Positions 8,062-16,189 of a DNA stretch of 33,469 bases are shown piece by piece; the first letter of the stretch is position 1, and each line of letters opens with the position of its first letter. The stretch is from an uncultured Clostridium sp. Its GTDB lineage: Bacteria; Bacillota; Clostridia; Clostridiales; Clostridiaceae. Under the pieces are notes generated by a model. The model did not search any database. It was not told the DNA's origin and saw only the letters and a program-made list of their open reading frames with translations. The stretch is taken from assembly GCA_900543325.1 (NCBI GenBank), contig UQQU01000032.1:1-33469 (forward strand), read 5' to 3'. A program made the translations under genes and the position numbers.

Positions 8062-8325
8062 ATGGCAAATATTAAATCAGCACAAAAAAGAATTAAAGTT
8101 ACTGAAAAGAAAACTTTACAAAACAAAATGGTTAAATCAGCTTTAAAAACTGCTATAAAGAAGTTTGAAGCTGCTGTAGCTGCTAACAATGCTGAAGAAG
8201 CTAAAGCTTTATTCGTTAAAGCTACTAAGTCTTTAGACATGGCTGCTCAAAAAGGTGTAGTTCACCAAAACACGGCTGCTAGAAAGAAATCAAGATTAGC
8301 TGCAAAATTAAACGCTATGGCGTAA
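8062..8325 (+). CDS. rpsT: 30S ribosomal protein S20
   Basis: This 87-residue basic protein begins MANIKSAQKRIKVTEK and contains ALKTAIKKFE and KGVVHQNTAARKKSRLA, which identify bacterial S20. It binds 16S rRNA early in small-subunit assembly. AAGGGGGTGA lies ahead of the ATG. It is a single-gene transcript with its own promoter and a shared terminator, divergent from gpr and convergent with holA. The codon use is that of a highly expressed gene. The same gpr/rpsT/holA/comEC neighbourhood occurs in other Firmicutes. Confidence 0.98.
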   Translation: MANIKSAQKRIKVTEKKTLQNKMVKSALKTAIKKFEAAVAANNAEEAKALFVKATKSLDMAAQKGVVHQNTAARKKSRLAAKLNAMA

Positions 8326-8331
8326 TAAAAT

Positions 8332-8370
8332 AAGAAGCCGGTGATTTTTCACCGGCTATTATTTTACACT
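8332..8370. terminator. Bidirectional terminator between rpsT and holA
   Basis: AGCCGGTGA, loop TTTT, TCACCGGCT forms a 9-bp GC-rich stem (8336-8344 with 8349-8357), with T-rich flanks in both directions. It lies 10 bases after the rpsT stop codon. holA converges from the other side, so the hairpin can serve both. Confidence 0.88.
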
Positions 8371-8440
8371 TTTTTAATTATGAAATATTATGTATTTTTT
8401 TAACAACTTTTATTCAATTAAAATTTATTTAAAAATATAT

Positions 8441-9472
8441 TTATTTAACCATAAATGTTTTAAATAACATAAGTTCCATTTCCATTTGTTTTTCTGAAAC
8501 AGAAGACTTTAATTTTAATTCAGTATCTACACAAACTCTAATAAGTTCACTTAATTGTTTCACAGTAAATTTAGATGCTTGATTCATTAATTTTTCACAA
8601 ACAAATTGAGGTAATCTATATTTAGACATAAAGAAATCTAACTTTTTTCCTTGTAATAGGTACACTTTAATTTCATGTAATCTTCTAAAATGATTTCCTA
8701 TAGAAGATATTATTAACATATGTTGATCTGCTTTAAACAATAATTCATCTAATAAATCTAAAGCTTTTTCAACCTTTCTAATAGAAATATATTCTACAAG
8801 GTCAAATATATCATCCTCACTTTTATTTTGAATTAATTTATCAATATCTTCCTTAGTTATTTCTCTTCCAATAGCATAACAATCTAGCTTATCAACTTCT
8901 CTTTTTATAATATCAAAATTATTTTGTACCTTATCTGCAAAATATCTTAACTGTATCTTTCCTATAGTTCTACCTTTCTCCTTAAATAAATCATCAACCT
9001 TCTTATAATATCTATCTTTCTTTAACTTATCACAGTGAACTACTTTAACATACTTATCAAGAGTTGTTAGCTTTTTATTTTTCTTAGGTGTATCTCTCTT
9101 ATCATTAAATAAATAATACATAATAAGAACTGTATGAGATGGTAAATCTTTAATATATTTCAAAATTTCAGTATAAGTTTTGGCTCCATCTTTATCTGGC
9201 TTTTCCTTTAAGAAATTAGCTCTATATACTACCACAACCTTTCTTTCTCCAAAAAAAGGTAATGTTTCACAAGCATTTTCTATATCATCAAAGGTAGTTG
9301 TTAGTCCATCTAGCTTTATAAGATTTAAATCTAAAAAGTCTTTTTCAACAACCTTATTTATTATAGAATTAACACTTATTTTTATAAGCTCTTCATCTAA
9401 GCCACAAAATATATATCCATTTGATATATCATTTTTCTTTATTTCTCCATCTAGTATATCTATATTAATCAA
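8441..9472 (-). CDS. holA: DNA polymerase III delta subunit (HolA, clamp loader)
   Basis: HolA opens the sliding clamp as part of the clamp-loader complex. The 343-residue protein has the N-terminal delta-domain fold with GYIFCGLDEELI, the LPFFGERKVVVVYRA motif (about 71-85) typical of this family, a lid region (about 150-210, QNNFDIIKREVDKL, DIFDLVEYI) and the C-terminal helical collar domain. The start codon is TTG (9470-9472) with AGGAG about 12 bases upstream; no better in-frame ATG exists near it. The gene lies 19 bases after comEC on the same strand, an arrangement conserved across Firmicutes, and is probably co-transcribed with it. Confidence 0.93.
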   Translation of the reverse strand: MINIDILDGEIKKNDISNGYIFCGLDEELIKISVNSIINKVVEKDFLDLNLIKLDGLTTTFDDIENACETLPFFGERKVVVVYRANFLKEKPDKDGAKTYTEILKYIKDLPSHTVLIMYYLFNDKRDTPKKNKKLTTLDKYVKVVHCDKLKKDRYYKKVDDLFKEKGRTIGKIQLRYFADKVQNNFDIIKREVDKLDCYAIGREITKEDIDKLIQNKSEDDIFDLVEYISIRKVEKALDLLDELLFKADQHMLIISSIGNHFRRLHEIKVYLLQGKKLDFFMSKYRLPQFVCEKLMNQASKFTVKQLSELIRVCVDTELKLKSSVSEKQMEMELMLFKTFMVK

Positions 9473-9491
9473 TGTCTACTGCCACTCCTAA

Positions 9492-11186
9492 CTAATTGTT
9501 TATTATCTCACCATTAAAAACTACAATTTCTTTTATATCACCTTTTCTGAAATCTATTATATCATATTCGTTATTTAAATTTTCATAATTTACGAATAGT
9601 AAATATTTATTATTTATTGTCTGTAAAATGTAATTTTCACCATATCTTTTTACCTTGATTTCTTCTCCAATAGTAATTTCATTAAAATCTTCAGATATAT
9701 TGCTTGCTAAAGAAACTGCCATAAGCTTTTCCTCATCAATTTCATCTTTTGTTTGAATAAGTACTCTATCTCCCTTATAGCTTATTAAAAGTCCTCCTTC
9801 GTTATAATACCTTATTTTAGGCAATGGTGAATATATTAATACTAGTATATAGAAAAATATAATTAAAGGGTAATATATAAATCTTTTAAATCCTTTTTTA
9901 TAAAAATAATATGTTATTAATAAAGATATATAAAAATACGCTACAGTATAATGAAAATATATCAAATCAAATGACATATTATCTATTTTATACATAATTA
10001 TATCAATATATTTAATTATATAATGGCATATATACATAATGTAATTAAAGACACTTGAAATCTCTACTATGAATATTAATATATTTCCTAAAACAACTAA
10101 AACATTTATAAAAGGAATTACAATGATATTTCCTACTATAAAATTCAATGATACCTCATTGAAATATAATATTATAATAGGTAATGTTAATATTTGTGCA
10201 CTTAATGAAATTGCAATAGTATTTCTAATAGAATTAGGTAATTTATATAATTTTTTATTTAAATCTTTATTAAATAATATTATTCCTAAGGTAGCTAAAA
10301 ATGAAAGTACATATCCAAGATTATAAATATAATAGGGCTTAATTAATAGCAATATTATTCCTGCTAAAGATAATGCAGCTAAGGGATTATAATTACGTTT
10401 AACTATCTTCCCAAAGTTTAGTATAACTATCATTATATATGCCCTTACAGCCGGCGCTGATGCCCCTGAAAACAACACATATACTAATGCTAATACCAAA
10501 CTTAATTTTACACCTAAGATCCTGCGTAATACACTATATACTAAAACTAAATGTAAACCTGAAATTGAAATAACATGGGATATTCCTAAATTCTTCATCA
10601 ACTCCTTATGATCCTCATTTAATTCACTTTTATATCCAAATGATACAGATGTTATTAACGCGGCTTTTCTTTTCCCTAACTTACTTTCAATACTTTCAAA
10701 TACATATTTTCTTCTTTTATAAAGCTTATCAATAAAATCAGATTTTAAAACTTTATAATCTTCTATTTTATAATCTCCAATTACTCCATTGCTTATATTC
10801 TTATTTTCAGTAAATTTACCTTTAACTAATATTTTATTTCCTACTTCTATATTTTCATTAATATTGGATAAGCTAACTATTCTTCCATTAACTTCTCCTT
10901 TCCCATAATAATTTTTAACTTCAGTTATTCTTACCTCTTCAACTTCTTTTGGAGTATACTTATAAAAACATATAGTATTATTTAATGCTGCAACAAAAAA
11001 TAAAACTAATATGAACATTATATACTTACCTTTAAAATACATTATAAAAATAAAAAAACTGACAACATAAAAACTTGCCAGAATAATATTTTTGCTATAT
11101 ATTTCATAACTGAAATATGATAATATAAACACAATAAATATATATGGTAATGGGTTATTAAAGCCCTTATTATTCATACTATCCAC
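9492..11186 (-). CDS. comEC: ComEC/Rec2-family DNA-uptake channel protein lacking the C-terminal MBL domain
   Basis: The 564-residue integral membrane protein has the N-terminal region of ComEC (two or three membrane segments, then a soluble OB-like part about 75-155) and the Competence domain with the hallmark LGISHVISISGLHLVL (about 199-215) and many membrane helices up to about residue 455. Full-length ComEC continues into a metallo-beta-lactamase domain; here only about 105 residues follow and no HxHxDH motif is present. The frame starts at GTG (11184-11186, GAGGTG 8 bases upstream), but an in-frame ATG at 11175-11177 has AAGGTGG upstream and is equally good. Whether it can transport single-stranded DNA without the nuclease-like domain is unknown. 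Confidence 0.88.
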   Translation of the reverse strand: MDSMNNKGFNNPLPYIFIVFILSYFSYEIYSKNIILASFYVVSFFIFIMYFKGKYIMFILVLFFVAALNNTICFYKYTPKEVEEVRITEVKNYYGKGEVNGRIVSLSNINENIEVGNKILVKGKFTENKNISNGVIGDYKIEDYKVLKSDFIDKLYKRRKYVFESIESKLGKRKAALITSVSFGYKSELNEDHKELMKNLGISHVISISGLHLVLVYSVLRRILGVKLSLVLALVYVLFSGASAPAVRAYIMIVILNFGKIVKRNYNPLAALSLAGIILLLIKPYYIYNLGYVLSFLATLGIILFNKDLNKKLYKLPNSIRNTIAISLSAQILTLPIIILYFNEVSLNFIVGNIIVIPFINVLVVLGNILIFIVEISSVFNYIMYICHYIIKYIDIIMYKIDNMSFDLIYFHYTVAYFYISLLITYYFYKKGFKRFIYYPLIIFFYILVLIYSPLPKIRYYNEGGLLISYKGDRVLIQTKDEIDEEKLMAVSLASNISEDFNEITIGEEIKVKRYGENYILQTINNKYLLFVNYENLNNEYDIIDFRKGDIKEIVVFNGEIINN

Positions 11187-11244
11187 CTTGGCAACACCTC
11201 ATTAAATAAGCATTACCAAATTTCTAATATATAAATCACAAACA

Positions 11245-11276
11245 TAAAAAAAAGACTTTACTTAGTTAGTAAAGCC
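11245..11276 (-). terminator. Rho-independent terminator of the ygbA-DUF454 operon
   Basis: On the minus strand CTTTACT, loop AACTA, AGTAAAG is followed by TCTTTTTTTTT (stem 11256-11262 with 11268-11274). It lies downstream of the 106-residue membrane protein gene and upstream of comEC. Confidence 0.85.
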
Positions 11277-11307
11277 TACAATAACTTATTATATTTTATA
11301 TAATTAA

Positions 11308-11628
11308 TTATAAAAATTTAATAGCTATAGGTAAATATACAAAAAATCCTATAGTGAATATAATATGAAGCTTCCTATAAAGCTTATAATTTTTCTTCAT
11401 TATCATTCCAGTTATTGCAATAGCTATCATAATAACTGAAAAACCTATATACTTTATAAGTCCTTCTTGTCCAATTCTATTAATTAATTCTCCTATCATT
11501 GCTACTACTGAGATAGCTCCTAAAATTATATGTGTTTTTAGATACACTTTCCTTTTTACCTTTAATAATTTTAATACATAATAAACTATTAATGATAAAC
11601 AAAAAAACATAGATGATATTCTTTCCAT
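11308..11628 (-). CDS. Small four-helix membrane protein, possible b-type haem binder (unknown)
   Basis: I do not recognise the family with certainty. The 106-residue protein is almost entirely membrane: predicted helices at about 5-22, 32-48, 60-77 and 86-104. Helices 2 and 4 each begin with a basic residue and a His just inside the membrane edge (KTHIILGAIS with His33; YRKLHIIFTIGFFVYL with His88). This repeated K/R-x-H pattern resembles haem-ligating helices of b-type cytochromes; haem binding is my inference. AGGAGG precedes the ATG. It is the last gene of an operon with a DUF454 gene and ygbA (45-base gap to the former), and a terminator follows. The Fur-like box upstream of ygbA would place it under iron control. 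Confidence 0.75.
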   Translation of the reverse strand: MERISSMFFCLSLIVYYVLKLLKVKRKVYLKTHIILGAISVVAMIGELINRIGQEGLIKYIGFSVIMIAIAITGMIMKKNYKLYRKLHIIFTIGFFVYLPIAIKFL

Positions 11629-11672
11629 TATAATTTCCTCCTAATTTCTCTTTTGTAAATTAATAATTTTCA

Positions 11673-12089
11673 TTAAGCCATTTCTCTTCTGGCAGTTTCC
11701 ATGGCTCTCTTTTCTTCTGGAGTAATTGTCTTAACTCTAAATATAAAATAATATAATTTAATTATTATTAATACTATAATAGTTATTCTCATAGGTAATA
11801 CATCAACTAATATTAAAGGAAAAGCTAACATAAAATTAACGAAACTTAGTAATACAACTTTTTGTTTTAGTGTCATAGCCCTTTCTTTAACAAAGCTCTC
11901 TAAGTGCTTTTTATAAATATTTGTGTTTGTAAACCAGCTATGAAATCTCTCAGATCCCTTTGCAAAACAAAATGATGTCACTAATAAAAATGGTGTTGTT
12001 GGTAATATAGGCAATATTACTCCTATAAGGCCTAATCCAAGTGTTATAAAGCCTAAAGTTATATAAAAATATTTTTTTACTTTATTCAT
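11673..12089 (-). CDS. DUF454 (YbaN-like) inner-membrane protein
   Basis: This 138-residue protein carries the DUF454 signature in its first half: GFITLGLGLIGVILPILPTTPFLLVTSFCFAKGSERFHSWF (about 13-53), followed by a charged loop and two further membrane segments (about 75-95 and 97-115). The biochemical role of the family is not established. AGGGGAG precedes the ATG. It is the middle gene of a three-gene operon with ygbA upstream (51-base gap) and the possible haem-binding membrane protein downstream. The Fur-like operator ahead of ygbA suggests a role under iron limitation; that is inference from context. Confidence 0.85.
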   Translation of the reverse strand: MNKVKKYFYITLGFITLGLGLIGVILPILPTTPFLLVTSFCFAKGSERFHSWFTNTNIYKKHLESFVKERAMTLKQKVVLLSFVNFMLAFPLILVDVLPMRITIIVLIIIKLYYFIFRVKTITPEEKRAMETARREMA

Positions 12090-12140
12090 GTTTTACTCCC
12101 CTTTTAATTAATACTTTTTATATTTCCTAATATCTATCCC

Positions 12141-12440
12141 TTATTTATTTAACGCATGTCTAACAAGTTCAACTGGATTATAAATAATAAGTCTTGGCCC
12201 AGAAAACTTCATTACTTCCTTTACCTTTTCCTTCATATCCTTTTTGTAACAATGAATTGGACATCTTGAACAAGTAGATTTATTTTCACCGAACTTACAA
12301 AAACTAAGTCTTTTATGTGCATATTCTAATAATTCTGCACACTCTTCACATAGTTCCCCCTTATTATTACCATGCTTCTTATGACAATATATATCTATCA
12401 TTAGTTTTATAATCTTTTTTTCCCTATCTATTCTTCCCAT
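12141..12440 (-). CDS. YgbA family protein (nitrous oxide-stimulated promoter family), Cys-rich
   Basis: The 99-residue protein matches the YgbA_NO family: YCHKKHG, LCEECAELLEYAHKRL, CKFGENKSTCSRCPIHCYKK and VMKFSGPRLIIYNP are its conserved blocks. It has seven cysteines (19, 31, 34, 48, 57, 60, 64), spaced as if to hold a metal or Fe-S cluster; that is inference. In enterobacteria ygbA responds to nitric oxide. Here the nearest regulatory site is a perfect 7-1-7 Fur-type box at 12466-12480, 26 bases ahead of the ATG. It is the first gene of the operon with DUF454 and the small membrane protein. The SD (AAAAGGAAA) is only moderate. Confidence 0.88.
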   Translation of the reverse strand: MGRIDREKKIIKLMIDIYCHKKHGNNKGELCEECAELLEYAHKRLSFCKFGENKSTCSRCPIHCYKKDMKEKVKEVMKFSGPRLIIYNPVELVRHALNK

Positions 12441-12465
12441 ATTAATTTCCTTTTCAATATATTAA

Positions 12466-12480
12466 TGATAATCATTATCA
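12466..12480. promoter_or_regulatory. Fur box upstream of ygbA operon
   Basis: TGATAATCATTATCA is a perfect 7-1-7 inverted repeat (TGATAAT-C-ATTATCA), the core of the classical Fur consensus. It lies 26 bases upstream of the ygbA ATG in the short gap after the ABC-transporter operon terminator. The same core, with G at the centre, lies in front of feoA. Confidence 0.9.
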
Positions 12481-12494
12481 TATATTTTTGTTAT

Positions 12495-12540
12495 AAAAGA
12501 CTGTATCAAAATTCAGAATTACATTATGATACAGCCTTTA
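12495..12540 (-). terminator. Terminator of the ABC-transporter operon
   Basis: On the minus strand CTGTATCA pairs with TGATACAG (12501-12508 with 12527-12534) around an 18-base loop, flanked by AAAGG/TCTTTT and then a short T run. It starts right after the stop codon of the second ABC gene. Confidence 0.7.
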
Positions 12541-12545
12541 ATTAA

Positions 12546-14216
12546 TTAGTTTAATACTAACTTGCTATTTTCAAGCTTATAAGTCTTATTGCAAACAGCT
12601 GTTGTAGACTTTCTATGTGAAATAAGTACTATTGTCTTATCTTCACAATTCTCTTTTATTGATTTTAGTATTTCACCTTCATTTAATGTATCTAAATTAC
12701 TTGTAGGCTCATCTAAAATTAAAACATCTCCATTACTTAAGAAGGCTCTTGCTAATCCTATTCTTTGCTTTTCTCCAGAAGAAAGATTACCTCCAAGCTC
12801 TCCAACCTTTGTATCATATCCTTTAGGTAAAGTTTCTATAAACTCATGTATAGAGGCCATCTTTGCAGCCTTTATTACCTCTTCTTTAGTTGCATTTGCA
12901 TTACCTATCTTTATATTATCCATTATAGTTTCATTGAATAAATATGTTTCCTGACTAACTAAAGTTTGACTATTTCTAAGAGATGCAGTATTAACTTCTT
13001 TAATATTTTTATTATCTAAGTTAATTTTACCTTCATTTACATCCCAAAATCTCATTATAAGCTTAACAAATGTACTCTTACCAATTCCACTTTCTCCTAT
13101 AAGGGCTATCTTATCCCCTCTTTTTATATGAACTGATGTATTATCAAAAATCTTTTCTTTTCTATTTGGATAAGAGAATGTCACATTATCATAAGATATT
13201 GATTCACCATTTACTAAGTGTCCATCTGAAACTTCCTCTACATGTGGCTCTTCATCAATTAAATCAAATAATCTTTCTGCACAAGCAAAAGTTTGAAGTA
13301 AAGTATTTGAAAGGTTACTTAAAGCAACTACTGGTCCAAAAGATGAAGCAATTATTACTATAGCTACAAGCATCCATGTAAATGAAATATTCCCCATTGA
13401 ATATTGTGCAAATCCAACTCCAACAAAAGTTAATATAGCAATCATTATTGTTAAATCTGTAATAGCTCTTATTATACCTTCATGCTCTTTAATTTTATCA
13501 AGGCTTTCATTTATTCTATGTGATTTTGAGTTAATTTCATTTAATCTCTCATTCCCAGATTTAAATAATAATACTTCCTTAAGTCCTCTTAAAGAATCAA
13601 GTATATAGTTATTACATTCACCAAACATATTTCTATAAGCAACTCCTGCCTCTTTACCTAAACTAGAAGAAGCATAAGGAATTACAAATCCAACTATTAG
13701 GAAGAATATTACTGATAAAATTCCGAACCAAGGATTTATTATAAATAATATTATAGAAATAATGCTGTTAGTTATTATTGCAATTGATATTGGAGCTATT
13801 GTATGAGCATAAAATACCTCTAAAAGCTCAATATCTGAAGTTATTAACGAAATAAGATTTCCCTTTTCTTGACCCTCTAATTTAGCTGGTGCTAATTTTC
13901 TAAGCTTAGCAAATATCTTATCTCTTAATATATATAGTATTTTAAAAGCAATATAGTGACCTGATAATTGTTCAGCGTATCTTAAAAACCCTCTTAAAAC
14001 TGCGCTTACAGCCATAACTACCATTGCACCAGTGAAGCTAATAAATGTAATATCACCTATGAATGCACCTATAGCTATTGCTCCAAAGCTTGCTATAGCT
14101 ATTGCAGCTAAAAACCCTATAACACCCATACTTATAGTAATTGCCATAATTGGAGCTAATGGCTTTAACTCCACTATTAATCTCTTCATTATTTGGAAGC
14201 CTGATCTTCTTTTCAT
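12546..14216 (-). CDS. ABC transporter half-subunit, exporter-type, CydC-like
   Basis: The 556-residue protein has a six-helix type I exporter membrane domain (about 1-310) containing LRYAEQLSGHYIAFKILYIL, a CydC-like signature, and a C-terminal nucleotide-binding domain with Walker A GESGIGKS, signature LSSGEKQR, Walker B VLILDEPT and switch His in ISHR. The signature reads LSSGE instead of LSGGQ. It starts one base after the stop codon of its partner, so the two are translationally coupled and surely form a heterodimer. CydDC moves thiols or haem-related compounds in E. coli, while YbtPQ/IrtAB-type exporter folds import siderophores; the Fur-like box upstream leaves both open. Substrate unknown. 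Confidence 0.9.
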   Translation of the reverse strand: MKRRSGFQIMKRLIVELKPLAPIMAITISMGVIGFLAAIAIASFGAIAIGAFIGDITFISFTGAMVVMAVSAVLRGFLRYAEQLSGHYIAFKILYILRDKIFAKLRKLAPAKLEGQEKGNLISLITSDIELLEVFYAHTIAPISIAIITNSIISIILFIINPWFGILSVIFFLIVGFVIPYASSSLGKEAGVAYRNMFGECNNYILDSLRGLKEVLLFKSGNERLNEINSKSHRINESLDKIKEHEGIIRAITDLTIMIAILTFVGVGFAQYSMGNISFTWMLVAIVIIASSFGPVVALSNLSNTLLQTFACAERLFDLIDEEPHVEEVSDGHLVNGESISYDNVTFSYPNRKEKIFDNTSVHIKRGDKIALIGESGIGKSTFVKLIMRFWDVNEGKINLDNKNIKEVNTASLRNSQTLVSQETYLFNETIMDNIKIGNANATKEEVIKAAKMASIHEFIETLPKGYDTKVGELGGNLSSGEKQRIGLARAFLSNGDVLILDEPTSNLDTLNEGEILKSIKENCEDKTIVLISHRKSTTAVCNKTYKLENSKLVLN

Positions 14217-14217
14217 A

Positions 14218-16017
14218 CTAGCAAACCTCCCTTATCATTTCTAATTCATTTTGCTTATTAACCATATCATAATAATACTTTTCTTTACTCATTAACTCAT
14301 CATGAGCTCCACCTTCTACTAAATGACCCTTGTTCATAACATAAATCTTCTTAGCATCCTTTACATTAGCTAATCTATGAGAAATTACTAGTATAGTTTT
14401 ATTCTTAGAAAGTTCATAAATAGCCTCCCAGATACTTTCTTCACTTTCAACATCTATATTTGAAGTTGCTTCATCAAAAATTATCATTGATCTATCTGCC
14501 AATATAACTCTAGCTAAAGCTAATCTTTGCTTTTGCCCCCCTGATAATGCACTACCTGCTTGACCAACATCAGTTAATAGTCCATCTTTTAATTCCTTAA
14601 CAAAATCATATAATCTTGCAGTTTTTAATGCCTCATTAATTTCTTCCTCTGATGCATCTCTCTTGGCCATTAGTAAATTATCTAGAATAGTTCCATTAAA
14701 TATATAACTATTAGTAGAAACTAAAGCTATATTTCCATAAATATTATCTAAAGATATATTTTCTATATTAGTATTATTTACTTTTATTTCACCTTTAGTA
14801 ACTTTATTATTATTTAATATAAGTGATGCAATTGTACTCTTACCTGAACCACTTTCCCCTACTATGGCAACTAATCCACCTGGTGTAATTTCCATACTTA
14901 TGTTATTTAATACTTTTCTTTCACCATCATAACTAAAATCAACATTTTCTAATGTTACATTTATATCACTAAATTTAATTTCTTCTTTAGTTATTACATC
15001 TTTCTCTCTTTCTTCAGCATCTAAAATACCAAACATTCTATCACTTGCTGCCATACCATTCATAGCTATATGGAAGTAAGAACCTAAAAGTCTAAGTGGT
15101 ATAAAGAATTCTGATGAAAGTAATATTATAATAAGTAGACTTCCTACAGGAATCTCTCCGTTTTTAAATTGAATTAATGCAACAATTGTACCTGCTGCAG
15201 CACCACCAAAAGCTACTAAATCCATTATTGTTATTGAATTTAGCTGCATACTTAAAACCTTCATAGTTATTTTTCTAAACTTTTCGGCTTCTTCATTCAT
15301 TTTCTCATGTCTTTTTTCATCAATATTAAATACTTTTAGTGTAGTTAATCCTTGAAGATTTTCTAAGAAAGTTCCACCTAAATCTGAATAAGATTTCCAA
15401 TAATCCTTTAATATTCTTTTAGCAATTTTCATAATTGCAATTATTGATATAGGTATAAGAGGTACACAAAGTATAAACACAAGTGCTGCTTTAAATGAAA
15501 TGAAGCTCATAAAAACAAATAATGTTACTGGTACTAAAAGTGCGTAGAAAAATTGTGATAAATATTTACCAAAATAAATTTCTAACTGCTCTATCCCTTC
15601 AACAGATACTTGAACTACCGCTGATGTACTTTCAACATTAGTATATCCAGTACCTAATTTTAATAATTTTTTATAAATAAGATCTCTTAATGTTACTCTT
15701 GCATTTGCAGAAGCTGCATTTGAGAATTTAGCATATAAAATATTACATGCATATCTTGTAGCCAATAAAATTGCTATAATTATAATTCCTGATAATAGCG
15801 AAACATTACCCCATATTTTAAAATTCATCATAGCTTCTAAAACATTATGCCCATTAAGGTCTAATGTTTTGCCTATATAAATTTTATTAATAAATTGACC
15901 AATTAATATTATAGTAACTATATTACATAAAACTGCGATCCAATTAACTAATATAGTTAATGCTATATATTTTTTAGAATCTTTACATAGGTTTATTAAC
16001 CTTTTATTTATCATCAT
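14218..16017 (-). CDS. ABC transporter half-subunit, exporter-type, CydD-like
   Basis: This is the first gene of the heterodimeric ABC pair. The membrane domain (about 1-320) is followed by an ATPase domain with Walker A GESGSGKS, signature LSGGQKQR, Walker B MIIFDEAT and switch His ISHR, so this half has the fully canonical ATP site. The frame opens at 16050, but AAAGGAGG followed by 10 bases points to the ATG at 16017 (MMINKRLINLCK), giving 599 residues. The promoter (16092-16120) overlaps a Fur-like box. An additional inverted repeat (TTGAAA-N5-TTTCAA, 16051-16067) lies in the leader. The next gene follows after one base. Confidence 0.9.
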   Translation of the reverse strand: MMINKRLINLCKDSKKYIALTILVNWIAVLCNIVTIILIGQFINKIYIGKTLDLNGHNVLEAMMNFKIWGNVSLLSGIIIIAILLATRYACNILYAKFSNAASANARVTLRDLIYKKLLKLGTGYTNVESTSAVVQVSVEGIEQLEIYFGKYLSQFFYALLVPVTLFVFMSFISFKAALVFILCVPLIPISIIAIMKIAKRILKDYWKSYSDLGGTFLENLQGLTTLKVFNIDEKRHEKMNEEAEKFRKITMKVLSMQLNSITIMDLVAFGGAAAGTIVALIQFKNGEIPVGSLLIIILLSSEFFIPLRLLGSYFHIAMNGMAASDRMFGILDAEEREKDVITKEEIKFSDINVTLENVDFSYDGERKVLNNISMEITPGGLVAIVGESGSGKSTIASLILNNNKVTKGEIKVNNTNIENISLDNIYGNIALVSTNSYIFNGTILDNLLMAKRDASEEEINEALKTARLYDFVKELKDGLLTDVGQAGSALSGGQKQRLALARVILADRSMIIFDEATSNIDVESEESIWEAIYELSKNKTILVISHRLANVKDAKKIYVMNKGHLVEGGAHDELMSKEKYYYDMVNKQNELEMIREVC

Positions 16018-16050
16018 AATATATATTCCTCCTTTGAATCTTTTAATCAT

Positions 16051-16067
16051 TTGAAATACACTTTCAA
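16051..16067. promoter_or_regulatory. Inverted repeat in the ABC-transporter leader
   Basis: TTGAAA-TACAC-TTTCAA is a perfect 6-5-6 dyad between the predicted promoter and the Shine-Dalgarno of the ABC operon. It could be an operator for an unidentified regulator or a diverged second Fur site. The regulator cannot be named from sequence. Confidence 0.4.
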
Positions 16068-16091
16068 TTGATATTTATTATTGCTTAATAT

Positions 16092-16120
16092 AATATACCC
16101 TAATTGATAATTATTTTCAA
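16092..16120 (-). promoter_or_regulatory. Promoter of the ABC-transporter operon
   Basis: On the minus strand there is a -35 TTGAAA (16115-16120), a 17-base spacer and a -10 TATATT (16092-16097). A Fur-like box (16105-16119) covers the -35 and part of the spacer, the position expected for repression by occlusion. Confidence 0.65.
16105..16119. promoter_or_regulatory. Fur-like box between the ABC operon and the EcsC locus
   Basis: TGATAATTATTTTCA matches the 7-1-7 Fur core (TGATAAT-N-ATTATCA) with one mismatch. It overlaps the -35 of the ABC operon and lies about 34 bases upstream of the -10-like TATAAT (16153-16158) of the divergent EcsC locus, so it could affect both. Confidence 0.65.
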
Positions 16121-16189
16121 TACTTTCATTAATAAATTTTCTATTTTTGTATTATAATTAACTTATAGTACATATTTTAGGAGTAATAT

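Noticed and set aside
7920..8240. A 106-codon minus-strand frame covering the rpsT promoter and gene
   Set aside because: It overlaps the S20 gene antisense, has no ribosome site and no family features.
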